13,248 nucleotides of DNA from SFEL01 sp045603585 (GCA_045603585.1 JAZUMK010000043.1:1-13248); one strand, 5' to 3'. Shown: positions 1-6,479, counted from the first letter of the stretch. Notes: a model not told the origin generated them from the sequence alone. Made by a program: numbers and translations.

Positions 1-83
1 AGATACAGCAGGGCGAGGGCGTCATCCATGGGTTTCTTTGGCAGGCCAACTGTACTGTCGCAGTCGAAAATTATGCGTTTCAT
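1..83 (-). CDS. Nucleoside hydrolase (IunH/URH family), N-terminal 27 codons only
   Basis: The gene runs off the left edge, so only the N-terminus is visible. It starts MKRIIFDCDS, then TVGLPKKPMDDALALLY. This matches the calcium-binding start of nucleoside hydrolases: D7 and D9 of the DxD motif and the DDA at residues 20-22. The family hydrolyses the N-glycosidic bond of purine or pyrimidine nucleosides, giving ribose and free base, in the cytoplasm. The longer spacing between DCD and DDA differs from the textbook DPGxDDA form but occurs in a subgroup of the family. An SD sequence (TTGAGGAG on the minus strand, about 88-96) precedes the ATG at 83. The gene diverges from the ABC transporter that starts at 281, so the two may share regulation and a nucleoside-related role. 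That link is inference. Confidence 0.75.
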   Translation of the reverse strand, partial: MKRIIFDCDSTVGLPKKPMDDALALLY

Positions 84-168
84 TGTATTCTCCTCAATTT
101 TCTGTATGTATAATAACTTATTTGTGTCGGCTCGGTCTACAAAGGCGATATTGAAAAAATCGATAATT

Positions 169-196
169 GGCATGGGTTATGCCTATTCGCAATAGG
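169..196. promoter_or_regulatory. Two adjacent inverted repeats in the divergent control region (candidate operators)
   Basis: GGCAT-N5-ATGCC (169-183) directly abuts CCTATT-CGC-AATAGG (182-196), two small perfect dyads sharing two bases. They lie just upstream of the -35 box of the transporter promoter, between the two divergent start codons, where a regulator could act on both genes. No regulator gene is adjacent, and the binding protein is unknown. The dyads are seen; their function is inferred. Confidence 0.35.
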
Positions 197-209
197 AAAT
201 TGTGGTTTA

Positions 210-238
210 TTGACGAAAGATGGCTTGAAAAGTAAAAT
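210..238 (+). promoter_or_regulatory. Sigma-A-type promoter of the YnjBCD-type transporter
   Basis: TTGACG (210-215) and TAAAAT (233-238) are separated by 17 nt, close to the sigma-70/sigma-A consensus. Transcription would start near 245, leaving about 36 nt to the ATG at 281. The SD AGAGG (268-272) is 8 nt before that ATG. The short leader has no room for a metabolite riboswitch. Confidence 0.65.
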
Positions 239-280
239 CATTTATGGCGAAAGGCTACTTATAAGAAAGAGGAAACTATA

Positions 281-1513
281 ATGAAGCTCAAGAGACTGTT
301 CTGCGTAATTATTGCATGCGCCATGCTGCTGTGCGTGGGCTGCGGCAAAAAGGCAGACCAGGCCGCCCAGGCCGACCTTAGCGATGCCTCCTGGGATGAG
401 ATAGTTGAGGCCGCCAAGGGCACCACCGTTACCTTTTACGGCTGGGGCGGCGACGAAAACCGCAACAACTGGCTGAATACCACCGTTGCGGAGTACGTTA
501 AGGAAAAATACGACATCACCCTTGAGGTGGTGGGCATGAATATAGACGATATCCTTGCAAAGCTTTCCGGCGAAAAGCAGGCGGAAAGCCTTAAAGGCAG
601 TATCGACATGATATGGATAAACGGCGAAAACTTCTACTCCGCCAAGGATAACGGCCTGCTGTACGGCCCCTTTACCGATCAGCTTCCCAATATGGAAAAG
701 TACATAGACCTTGATGATCCCGAGACCCTCAACGATTTCTGCATGCCCATAGAGGGCTATGAGGCCCCCTATGCCAAGGCTCAGATGGTAATGTACAACG
801 ACAGCGCCGTGACCCCCGAGGCCCCTGTAAATGCCGCTGAGTTTATGGAATACTGCATGCAGTACAAGGGCAGGGTAACATATCCCGCACTGCCTGATTT
901 TACCGGCAGCGCATTTGTACGCAATCTTATTTACGAGCTTTGCGGCTGGGAGCAGTTCCAGACCATGCAGCCCGACTATGATGCCGTAAAGGCCGCAGTT
1001 GAGCCTGCCATGGAATACCTTAGGGCGTTGAATCCCTATCTGTGGAACGAGGGCAGGACCTTCCCCGAATCCTCCACCACCGTGGATGCCATGTTTGCAG
1101 ACGGCGAGCTGGTGATGAGCATGAGCTACGGCCCCTTCTCCGTATCCACCGGCATCGATCAGGGCATATACACCGATACCACCCGCACCTTTGTATTTGA
1201 CAACGGCACCATCGGCAATACCAACTACATGGCTATTGCCTACAATTCCCCTAATAAGGCCGGCGCAATGGTGGTAATTGACGCAATAATTTCTGCCGAG
1301 ATGCAGCTTACCCAGTATGCACAGCTTCGTGAACTGCCCGTGGTGGATGCGGCGAAGCTGACCGACGAGGAAAAGGCCGCCTTTGACGCCGTTGACCTTG
1401 GCAAGGGCGTGCTCTCTCAGGCAGAGCTTCTGGCCCACCGTCTGCCCGAAATGCCCGCGAGCCTTGTTCCTGTGATCGAGGAGATATGGCTCAACGAGGT
1501 TGTAGGAAAATAG
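281..1513 (+). CDS. ABC transporter substrate-binding lipoprotein, YnjB-like
   Basis: This 410-residue exported binding protein delivers an unknown substrate to the permeases encoded downstream. The N-terminus is a lipoprotein signal: positive start (KLKR), hydrophobic core, and lipobox LCVGC with the lipidated Cys at residue 21. The mature part has features I recognise from E. coli YnjB: VTFYGWGGDENRNNW at about 50-64, and IDMIWINGENF in the middle of the N-lobe. Its length is near that of YnjB (about 390). The start is fixed by an AGAGG SD 8 nt upstream. It is first in a four-gene cluster and separated from the permease genes by a hairpin (1538-1561), which fits the usual excess of binding protein over permease. 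Databases often call YnjBCD 'putative thiamine transport', but the substrate is not established. The adjacent nucleoside hydrolase suggests other options. Confidence 0.8.
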   Translation: MKLKRLFCVIIACAMLLCVGCGKKADQAAQADLSDASWDEIVEAAKGTTVTFYGWGGDENRNNWLNTTVAEYVKEKYDITLEVVGMNIDDILAKLSGEKQAESLKGSIDMIWINGENFYSAKDNGLLYGPFTDQLPNMEKYIDLDDPETLNDFCMPIEGYEAPYAKAQMVMYNDSAVTPEAPVNAAEFMEYCMQYKGRVTYPALPDFTGSAFVRNLIYELCGWEQFQTMQPDYDAVKAAVEPAMEYLRALNPYLWNEGRTFPESSTTVDAMFADGELVMSMSYGPFSVSTGIDQGIYTDTTRTFVFDNGTIGNTNYMAIAYNSPNKAGAMVVIDAIISAEMQLTQYAQLRELPVVDAAKLTDEEKAAFDAVDLGKGVLSQAELLAHRLPEMPASLVPVIEEIWLNEVVGK

Positions 1514-1537
1514 CTCCAAACATTGTATAATCATAAT

Positions 1538-1561
1538 GCGGCACGGCTTATGCCGTGCCGC
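1538..1561 (+). terminator. Intercistronic hairpin between binding protein and permease genes
   Basis: A perfect 10-bp GC-rich stem (GCGGCACGGC / GCCGTGCCGC) with a TTAT loop is followed by TTGTGTTTG, a broken T-run. It lies 24 nt after the stop of the binding-protein gene and 29 nt before the next ATG. It probably acts as a partial terminator or as an mRNA 3'-end stabiliser, lowering permease expression relative to the binding protein. The structure is certain; the regulatory role is inferred. Confidence 0.7.
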
Positions 1562-1590
1562 TTGTGTTTGAATCAATACGGAGGGCAAAC

Positions 1591-2457
1591 ATGAAGCACA
1601 AAATCCACATATTGCTTCTTATACCCTTTTTGCTGGTGATGCTCCTGCTGCTGGTGTCGGTATGGAATGTGCTGACACAGAGCATGGGGCTTATTCCCGC
1701 TTTTGGCCTTACCGAGCCCACCTTTGATTATTACAGCCGGGTGCTTGGCAATAAAGATTTTCTTGCTTCGTTGGGTGTCAGCCTCAGAATATCCCTGTGG
1801 TCTGCAATATTCGCCTGCATACTCGGAGTGCTGCTTTCTATGGCACTGATAAAGCTCAACAAAACACAGGGAGGCCTTTTGTATGCGGTGCGCCTGCCCA
1901 TACTTATCCCCCACGCAGTGGCGGCAGTGTTTACCATTCAGCTTCTTGGGCAAACAGGCCTTGGGGCAAGGCTTTGCTACGCACTTGGTATTATTGAAGA
2001 CTTCAGTCAATTTCCACAGCTGCTGTACACTCCAGGATATGAGGGGGCCATATTGGCATACCTCTGGAAGGAGATACCCTTTGTGGCGTATTTTGTGCTG
2101 GCCTTTATGAGTGGCATAAGCCATACTCTGGGGGAGGCGGCGGAAAACCTTGGGGCGTCTCCGCTGAAAAGCTTTTTCTATATCACTCTGCCATTGAGCC
2201 TGCCTGTTATTGCAAAGGCGTTTCTTATTATATTTATATTTGCCTTCGGCGGATATGAGCTGCCCTTCCTGCTGGGCGCCACCTTGCCCAAGGCGCTGCC
2301 TGTGCAGGCGTACATTGCCTATACCAGCCCTGACCTTCTTCAGCGGCCTCTTGCCATGGCCATGAATGGAGTAATATTGCTGCTGTCGATAACCATGGCG
2401 GCAATGTATTGGGCGCTGGTAAACACGCTGCTTAAGAGGACGGGGGGTGCAAAATGA
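1591..2457 (+). CDS. ABC transporter permease, first subunit (YnjC N-half-like)
   Basis: This 288-residue inner-membrane permease has about six hydrophobic segments, the first at about residues 5-28. An EAA loop late in the protein, EAAENLGASPLKSFFYITLP, couples it to the ATPase. I chose the ATG at 1591 because GGAGG (1580-1584) sits 6 nt before it. An in-frame ATG at 1555 lies inside the hairpin and has no SD. The downstream permease ATG overlaps this stop codon (ATGA at 2454), so the two are translationally coupled. In E. coli the corresponding YnjC is one long fused permease; here the two halves are separate proteins. Membership in the binding-protein-dependent permease family is secure. 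YnjC kinship is inferred from the YnjB-like partner and operon order. Confidence 0.85.
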   Translation: MKHKIHILLLIPFLLVMLLLLVSVWNVLTQSMGLIPAFGLTEPTFDYYSRVLGNKDFLASLGVSLRISLWSAIFACILGVLLSMALIKLNKTQGGLLYAVRLPILIPHAVAAVFTIQLLGQTGLGARLCYALGIIEDFSQFPQLLYTPGYEGAILAYLWKEIPFVAYFVLAFMSGISHTLGEAAENLGASPLKSFFYITLPLSLPVIAKAFLIIFIFAFGGYELPFLLGATLPKALPVQAYIAYTSPDLLQRPLAMAMNGVILLLSITMAAMYWALVNTLLKRTGGAK

Positions 2458-3251
2458 AAAAGCATCTTCTGATGAAGATAGTTATAGCGGCGGCGCTGAT
2501 ATGCATTTTCCTGCCCATGCTGCAGCTTATGCTGTGGAGTATAGCCGAGCGGTGGTCATGGCCAAATATGCTGCCCGAAAGCTATTCACTGAGAACCGTA
2601 AAGGAACTGCTGTTTGGCTCCGCAAAGCTGCCAAAGCTATTGCTGAGCTCCATTGCCTTAGGCCTTGCCGTTGCCATTATAAGCACTGTAATAGGGATGA
2701 TGACGGCCCGAGCCACAGAGCTGTATTTCTTCCGTGGAAAAGAGCTTGTAAGCTTCGGCGCATTTCTGCCCCTGCTGATACCGGGTACGGTATTTGCAAT
2801 GGGCCTTCAGATAACCCTTATACGCATGGGCCTTACGGATACCATAGCGGGGGTAATTATAGTTCATGTGATAACCGCCCTGCCCTACTGTATCACCATA
2901 ATGACGGACGTGACACGGGCGGTGGGCAAAAGGTATGAGGAGCAGGTAATGGTGCTGGGCGCAGGGCCATGGCGGGCGTTTTTTGAAACCAGTCTGCCTC
3001 AGCTTGTGCCGGGAATACTTAGCTCAGTGAGCATGGGCTTTATACTGTCATACAGCCAGTATTTCACCACCCTCATGGTGGGGGGAGGACGGATAAAGAC
3101 CATAGCCCTTGTGCTGGTGCCGTACATACAGAGCGGCGACAGGGCGCTGTCATCGGTGTATTCGGTGGCCTTTGCGGGCTCTGCGCTGCTGGTTTTCTTT
3201 GTATTTGAGGGGATAATCCGTTCCGCACAGAAGAGAGGAGGGGTAAAGTGA
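2454..3251 (+). CDS. ABC transporter permease, second subunit (YnjC C-half-like)
   Basis: This 265-residue polytopic membrane protein pairs with the preceding permease to form the translocation channel. It has about six hydrophobic helices. The EAA-type loop near residue 160, EEQVMVLGAGPWRAFFETSLP without its first and last few residues being strictly conserved, matches the canonical EAA...G pattern. The start codon overlaps the previous stop, with a G-rich SD (GGGGGGTG) just before it. The stop overlaps the GTG start of the ATPase gene. Two distinct permeases sharing one ATPase is the common layout for anion, polyamine and iron importers, so the split arrangement is not itself odd; it differs only from enterobacterial YnjC. 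Confidence 0.85.
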   Translation: MKKHLLMKIVIAAALICIFLPMLQLMLWSIAERWSWPNMLPESYSLRTVKELLFGSAKLPKLLLSSIALGLAVAIISTVIGMMTARATELYFFRGKELVSFGAFLPLLIPGTVFAMGLQITLIRMGLTDTIAGVIIVHVITALPYCITIMTDVTRAVGKRYEEQVMVLGAGPWRAFFETSLPQLVPGILSSVSMGFILSYSQYFTTLMVGGGRIKTIALVLVPYIQSGDRALSSVYSVAFAGSALLVFFVFEGIIRSAQKRGGVK

Positions 3252-4264
3252 AGCTTAAAACAGAAAATATTTCCGTTTCATACGATGGGGAAGAAGTGCT
3301 GAAAAACCTTTCCCTTGAGGTTGATGACGGCGAGTTCGTATCGCTCCTCGGCCCTTCGGGCTGCGGTAAAAGCACCCTCATAAAGGCTGTGGCGGGCATA
3401 GTGCCCCTCAAGGGCGGCAGGGTGATGCTGGGGGAAAGGGATATTACAAACCTGCCTGTGCATAAGAGGGAAACGGCGGTGCTGTTTCAGGATATGCGGC
3501 TGTTCCCCCATATGAATATACTTGATAACACAGCTTTTCCATTAAAGATGCAGGGCGTGCCCAAAACAGAGCGATACGCCAGAGCAAGGGAATTGCTCAA
3601 GCTCGTGCAGATGTACAGCTTCGAGGGCAGACTGCCAAACGAGCTTTCCGGCGGACAGCAGCAGCGCGCTGCCCTTGCAAGGGCGCTGGCCGCAAAGCCA
3701 AAGCTTCTGCTGCTGGATGAGCCTTTTTCCGCACTGGATGAAAATCTTCGTGAAGATATGCGAAACCTTGTGCTGGAGCTCCATGGGCAGTTCAGCATGA
3801 CCACTATACTTGTGACCCATGACAGGGAGGAAGCCCTTGGCCTTTCGGACAGGGTAGCGGTGATGTCCGAAGGCGGTATACTGCAGATAGACACACCTCA
3901 AAAGCTGTACAGCAGGCCAAACAGCCCCAAGGTTGCAGATTACTTCGGCAACTGTACCTATGTTGAGGGAGCGGTTCGCGGGAGCGTTTTTACCGGCGGA
4001 ACAATATCGATTGACGCAGAGGTTCTGGATGGAAGATACCGTCTGCTGCTGCGGTCGGAGAACTTCCTGCCCAAAGAAGAGGGAAGCCTTGAGGTGACGG
4101 TGGAAAGCATACGCTTCAGGGGCAGCGATACGCTGGTGACCTTCAGGGGTGCGGATGGACTTGCGTTTTGCAAAGCATACGCTTCCGCTCCTGACTGGAA
4201 AGCGGGTGACAGGCTGTCCTGCGGGCTGAATATATCCGAGCCTGTGCTTTTCAGAATGGATTGA
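3248..4264 (+). CDS. ABC transporter ATP-binding protein with C-terminal TOBE-like extension
   Basis: This 338-residue cytoplasmic ATPase powers the importer. All nucleotide-binding motifs are intact: Walker A GPSGCGKST (35-43), Q-loop Gln81, signature LSGGQQQR (133-140), Walker B LLLLDEP (153-159), D-loop SALD and switch His191. About 110 residues after the nucleotide domain resemble a TOBE-type regulatory domain, as in PotA/CysA/FbpC importers. E. coli YnjD, at about 217 residues, lacks such an extension. The start is GTG at 3248, overlapping the preceding TGA, with AGGAGG (3236-3241) 6 nt upstream. It is the last gene of the cluster. The next strong terminator is at 4408-4437. The import direction is supported by the dedicated binding lipoprotein. 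The TOBE label rests on length and position rather than clear motifs. Confidence 0.88.
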   Translation: MKLKTENISVSYDGEEVLKNLSLEVDDGEFVSLLGPSGCGKSTLIKAVAGIVPLKGGRVMLGERDITNLPVHKRETAVLFQDMRLFPHMNILDNTAFPLKMQGVPKTERYARARELLKLVQMYSFEGRLPNELSGGQQQRAALARALAAKPKLLLLDEPFSALDENLREDMRNLVLELHGQFSMTTILVTHDREEALGLSDRVAVMSEGGILQIDTPQKLYSRPNSPKVADYFGNCTYVEGAVRGSVFTGGTISIDAEVLDGRYRLLLRSENFLPKEEGSLEVTVESIRFRGSDTLVTFRGADGLAFCKAYASAPDWKAGDRLSCGLNISEPVLFRMD

Positions 4265-4320
4265 TAATGTAAGCCGATTCCTACTACACACCCGCTACAT
4301 ACGCCCCTCCATTTTTCCTA

Positions 4321-4383
4321 GACAATTAGCCACCTTTACCTCCCCTGCTAAGGGAGTAGGCTGGGGTGACTGGCGCGAGGGCA
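4321..4383. repeat. Non-coding, repeat-like segment fused to a tRNA 3' end
   Basis: No gene is evident between 4265 and 4560. This part has a small hairpin, CTCCC-N7-GGGAG (4340-4356), then a GC-rich run ending in GGCGCGAGGGCACGAATCC. Its style resembles short dispersed intergenic elements I associate with gut Clostridia, which often read through as nonsense peptides rich in Pro, Ser and Gly. With only one copy in the window, the repeat status cannot be shown here. Confidence 0.3.
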
Positions 4384-4404
4384 CGAATCCCTCCTTCTCC
4401 GCCA
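4377..4404 (+). pseudogene. 3' end of a serine-type tRNA gene (relic)
   Basis: The segment has exact tRNA 3'-end geometry: a 5-bp T-stem GAGGG/CCCTC (4377-4381 with 4389-4393), a 7-nt loop, the 7-nt acceptor strand CTTCTCC (4394-4400), discriminator G and encoded CCA (4402-4404). The run CGAATCCCTCCTTCTCCGCC is typical of serine tRNAs. The T-loop reads CACGAAT instead of TTCGAAT, so the invariant T54-T55 pair is lost. No matching 5' acceptor (GGAGAAG), anticodon arm or variable arm precedes it. It cannot be a functional tRNA. It is either a truncated tRNA gene or an attachment-site scar left by an element that integrated at a tRNA-Ser gene. Confidence 0.6.
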
Positions 4405-4407
4405 CGA

Positions 4408-4437
4408 AAAAAGAGATCGCATTTGCGGTCTCTTTTT
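4408..4437. terminator. Bidirectional rho-independent terminator
   Basis: AAAAAGAGA...TCTCTTTTT forms a stem extended by CGCA/TGCG across one mismatch, with T-runs on both strands. It ends the plus-strand transporter operon about 140 nt after its last stop. It also ends the minus-strand LysR/antitoxin operon about 125 nt after its last stop. It directly follows the tRNA relic's CCA and may originally have been the terminator of that tRNA gene. Confidence 0.8.
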
Positions 4438-4560
4438 CTGATACATACATAGTTTGAATAAGGCTGTCCTTTCCTTTGAGGTAAGGGCAGCCATTTATGA
4501 TATCCACAGGATTGCTGATGTTCATTTAATGAACCGGCAATGCCTGCGGCAAGTTGAATA

Positions 4561-4779
4561 TCAGAGGAGGCGATCGGCGTTTTCGGGGACAATGCTGCTG
4601 CTCTGCGCATCTTTGCCGTACACATTAAAGGGCAGCCCCTGGGCGCTGAGGGATTGATGGATAAACAGGCTGATGGCGCCGCTCATGGTAAGACCGCAGC
4701 TGCAGAACAGCTGCTCGGCCTGGGCCTTTGTATGGGGGTCGATGCGCATTTCAAACCAGGAAGTTTTTGAAACTGACAT
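4561..4779 (-). CDS. RelB/DinJ-family antitoxin-like protein, second copy, no toxin
   Basis: This 72-residue protein carries the ribbon-helix-helix pattern of RelB/DinJ antitoxins: MRIDPHTKAQAEQLFCSCGL, then TMSGAISLFIHQSLSAQGLPF. In the family this N-terminal part dimerises and binds the operator, while the C-terminal part wraps and inhibits a RelE/YafQ toxin. Here the sequence after LPF is short (about 22 residues) and does not resemble the usual toxin-binding tail. It clearly resembles the neighbouring gene at 4827-5033, indicating tandem duplication. No clear SD precedes the ATG at 4779, so expression is doubtful or coupled. Downstream to the terminator I see no RelE/YafQ-like toxin. It may be an orphan regulator or a decaying remnant. 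Confidence 0.6.
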   Translation of the reverse strand: MSVSKTSWFEMRIDPHTKAQAEQLFCSCGLTMSGAISLFIHQSLSAQGLPFNVYGKDAQSSSIVPENADRLL

Positions 4780-4826
4780 ATGCTTTGTTTATTGATAGTG
4801 AAGGAAGAGGGATAATGCTCAGGATA

Positions 4827-5033
4827 TCATTCCTGATTGCGAAGGTATCTTGAGCCCCGGGTGATGGGAAAAGGTATTCCGCCGGTATTTATGGATTGCC
4901 GCAGGAAGATGTTTACCGCATCGGTAAGGGTAATACCGCAGCTTGCAAACAAAAGCTCGGCTTCCTGCTTGGTGGCGGGGTCAATCCGCATGCGGAAGGT
5001 GGAAGTTTTTGATGGTTTAGGCATGTTTTCCAT
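4827..5033 (-). CDS. RelB/DinJ-family antitoxin-like protein, first copy, no toxin
   Basis: This 68-residue ribbon-helix-helix protein has the family core FRMRIDPATKQEAELLFASC followed by GITLTDAVNIFLRQSINTG and then GIPF. It shares most core positions with the next gene (4561-4779): SKTS, MRIDP.TK, AE.LF.SCG, QS and the G.PF motif. An AGGAG SD lies 8 nt before the ATG at 5033. It begins 26 nt after the LysR stop on the same strand, so it is probably co-transcribed with that regulator. Like its neighbour it is shorter than DinJ (86 residues) and ends soon after the PF motif. No toxin gene follows. A DNA-binding role without toxin neutralisation is possible but unproven. Confidence 0.65.
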   Translation of the reverse strand: MENMPKPSKTSTFRMRIDPATKQEAELLFASCGITLTDAVNIFLRQSINTGGIPFPITRGSRYLRNQE

Positions 5034-5059
5034 GGCGTATATCTCCTGTTTAATGTTAT

Positions 5060-5920
5060 TTATCCCAGATAATCCATAAAGCGCTTTACCAGGGGAGGTG
5101 CGCTTTTTATATTTTTAGCGGCGAATACAATATCCCGGTGCAGTGGGGGATCCAACGGCTTGGCGATGATATCCGCCTGGGTATTTGCCAGAATGGTTTC
5201 GCTTAATATACTTGCGCCTACGCCGCTTTCCACCATGCGGAGAACCGTGTAATCCTCCCATGTGACAAGGCGTATATCAGGCTTTATCCCATGCTCTGAC
5301 AGGTAATCGGAGATGGTGGTGTTGCCGCCTTTCTCGGGTAGGATAAAGGGCATATCTGCAAAATTGCTGACAGACAGCGTATCCCTTCGGCAAAGGGGGT
5401 GATTGGTTGGCAAGACTGCGAAAAACGTTTCACTAAACAGGGGAACCGTATCCAGCTTGTCATGTATGGGCAGCGGGAGTATGCCGCAGTCTATGCGGCC
5501 TTCTGCTATCCAGGTCTGTATAGAGTGACCATCTCCGTCCAGCATTTCGTAATTGATGGCGGGATAATCCTGATGAAAGCGCTGTATCACTCCGGGCAGC
5601 CAATGTGTGGATATATTTGTAAGTACGCCTATGCGTAAGGTGCCGTTCTTCAAGTCGCCAAGGGCGTTTACCCGCTCCTGCATAAGGCGGGTGGTTTGGC
5701 ATATGTCCATGATATAGGGAAGCAGAGCTTCGCCTTCGGCGGTAAGGCGCACCTTTTTGCTGCTGCGCCTGAGCAGCGCAACGCCGTACTCGTCCTCCAG
5801 GCCTTTGATCATTCTGCTTACAGCGGGCTGTGAGTATTGCAGTGCATCTGCGGCCTTGGAAAAGCTCTCGAATTCTACGGTTTTTAAAAATGCCGTATAA
5901 CGCTGCAATGCTGTATCCAT
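5060..5920 (-). CDS. LysR-family transcriptional regulator
   Basis: This 286-residue protein has the standard LysR plan: an N-terminal winged helix-turn-helix (about residues 1-60, with SFSKAADALQYSQPAVSRMI as recognition region), a linker helix, then a two-lobed effector-binding domain from about residue 90. Its length is typical for the family. The start at 5920 has a GGAG SD about 10 nt upstream. It is transcribed divergently from the TauE/SafE-type transporter gene at 6480, the classic arrangement in which a LysR protein controls its neighbour in response to a small effector. The effector cannot be read from sequence; a sulfur compound or organic acid is a reasonable guess from the transporter family. 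Two small antitoxin-like genes follow it in the same direction. Confidence 0.88.
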   Translation of the reverse strand: MDTALQRYTAFLKTVEFESFSKAADALQYSQPAVSRMIKGLEDEYGVALLRRSSKKVRLTAEGEALLPYIMDICQTTRLMQERVNALGDLKNGTLRIGVLTNISTHWLPGVIQRFHQDYPAINYEMLDGDGHSIQTWIAEGRIDCGILPLPIHDKLDTVPLFSETFFAVLPTNHPLCRRDTLSVSNFADMPFILPEKGGNTTISDYLSEHGIKPDIRLVTWEDYTVLRMVESGVGASILSETILANTQADIIAKPLDPPLHRDIVFAAKNIKSAPPLVKRFMDYLG

Positions 5921-5957
5921 ATGCGTGTATCTCCGAACTTGCTTTGATCTGTATCTA

Positions 5958-5987
5958 ATTTTAGCAATAATCCGTATTTCTGTTCAA
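5958..5987 (-). promoter_or_regulatory. Probable promoter of the LysR gene
   Basis: On the minus strand, TTGAAC (5987-5982) and TAAAAT (5963-5958) are 18 nt apart. Transcription would start about 30 nt upstream of the ATG at 5920. The spacing and boxes are acceptable but not perfect. Confidence 0.5.
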
Positions 5988-6328
5988 TAGGACGAAGGCT
6001 CAGCCGGATGCTGACTTTTTTATGGGGACAACAGAAAAACTGATACCCTCCGAAGTGCGATATCCCTTGCATAAAAATTCTTATTTTTCAATTTGTATGC
6101 TGTCCCAACAATGTCTGAACCATAAAACACTTTCCGTAATAATATAACATAATGAAAAACGAACAAAGTTAATAAAAGAATAAAAACAAGGGTGCTATTA
6201 GAATGACTACTCTTAACGATGCACAAAACGCATACAACATATTTGCATATTTTATCATAAAACAAAAAACCCAAATCGAAAAATACCTATAACTGCTGGG
6301 TTTGATTGGTGGCTAAGCTTACGCAAAA

Positions 6329-6340
6329 GAATAAATATTC
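6329..6340. promoter_or_regulatory. Candidate LysR operator in an otherwise empty AT-rich intergenic region
   Basis: Between the LysR promoter and the transporter promoter (5988-6361) there is AT-rich DNA in which I see no convincing gene. An 84-codon minus-strand open frame there lacks an SD and family features. GAAT-AAAT-ATTC is a perfect inverted repeat centred near -62 relative to the predicted transporter start site, where LysR recognition sites usually lie. The T-N11-A rule is too loose to prove it. Confidence 0.35.
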
Positions 6341-6361
6341 ATAAAAAACAGTTTGTGCAAT

Positions 6362-6390
6362 TTGACAGTATTTGGGGCGGATGCTAAATT
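6362..6390 (+). promoter_or_regulatory. Strong sigma-A-type promoter of the TauE/SafE gene
   Basis: A perfect -35 box TTGACA (6362-6367) and TAAATT (6385-6390) are 17 nt apart. The start site would be near 6397, giving a leader of about 83 nt before the ATG at 6480. Confidence 0.75.
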
Positions 6391-6400
6391 CATGTTGTTA

Positions 6401-6439
6401 CATTGCATGGCCAAGTGCGGTTTGCCAAACAAAGCAATG
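6401..6439 (+). promoter_or_regulatory. Structured 5' leader of the TauE/SafE gene
   Basis: CATTGC (6401-6406) pairs with GCAATG (6434-6439). Inside, TGGCCAA (6408-6414) pairs with TTTGCCA (6421-6427) apart from one mismatch. The nested hairpin sits just after the predicted start site and about 25 nt before the SD GGAGG (6465-6469). It does not match a riboswitch class I know. It could be a stability element. Confidence 0.35.
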
Positions 6440-6479
6440 CAGTAAAGAATTCATTTATTTAATCGGAGGTTTTAATCTT

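Noticed and set aside
1521..1533. TATAAT at 1526-1531 as an internal promoter for the permease genes
   Set aside because: No acceptable -35 box lies 16-18 nt upstream, and the strong hairpin at 1538 would lie directly after the start site.
242..1588. A 448-codon minus-strand open frame opposite the binding-protein gene
   Set aside because: It is an antisense shadow. The plus-strand frame has a lipoprotein signal, family motifs, an SD and a promoter. The minus frame is rich in Gly, His and Ala with no recognisable domain.
4377..4404. A complete tRNA-Ser gene
   Set aside because: Only the T-arm, acceptor 3' strand and CCA are present. The T-loop lacks its invariant T54-T55, and no 5' half is found upstream.
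4462..4492. A 10-bp hairpin (GGCTGTCCTT/AAGGGCAGCC) as a terminator
   Set aside because: There is no T-run on either strand, and a much better terminator lies 25 nt away at 4408-4437.
4295..4625. Two overlapping minus-strand frames of 76 and 99 codons downstream of the antitoxin-like genes, checked as toxin candidates
   Set aside because: They read through a terminator, the tRNA relic and the repeat-like segment. Neither shows RelE/YafQ features, so they are unlikely to be proteins.
6020..6274. An 84-codon minus-strand frame with a hydrophobic stretch in the LysR/TauE intergenic region
   Set aside because: AT-rich DNA readily gives Phe/Leu/Ile-rich frames. There is no SD, no family match and no neighbour logic.
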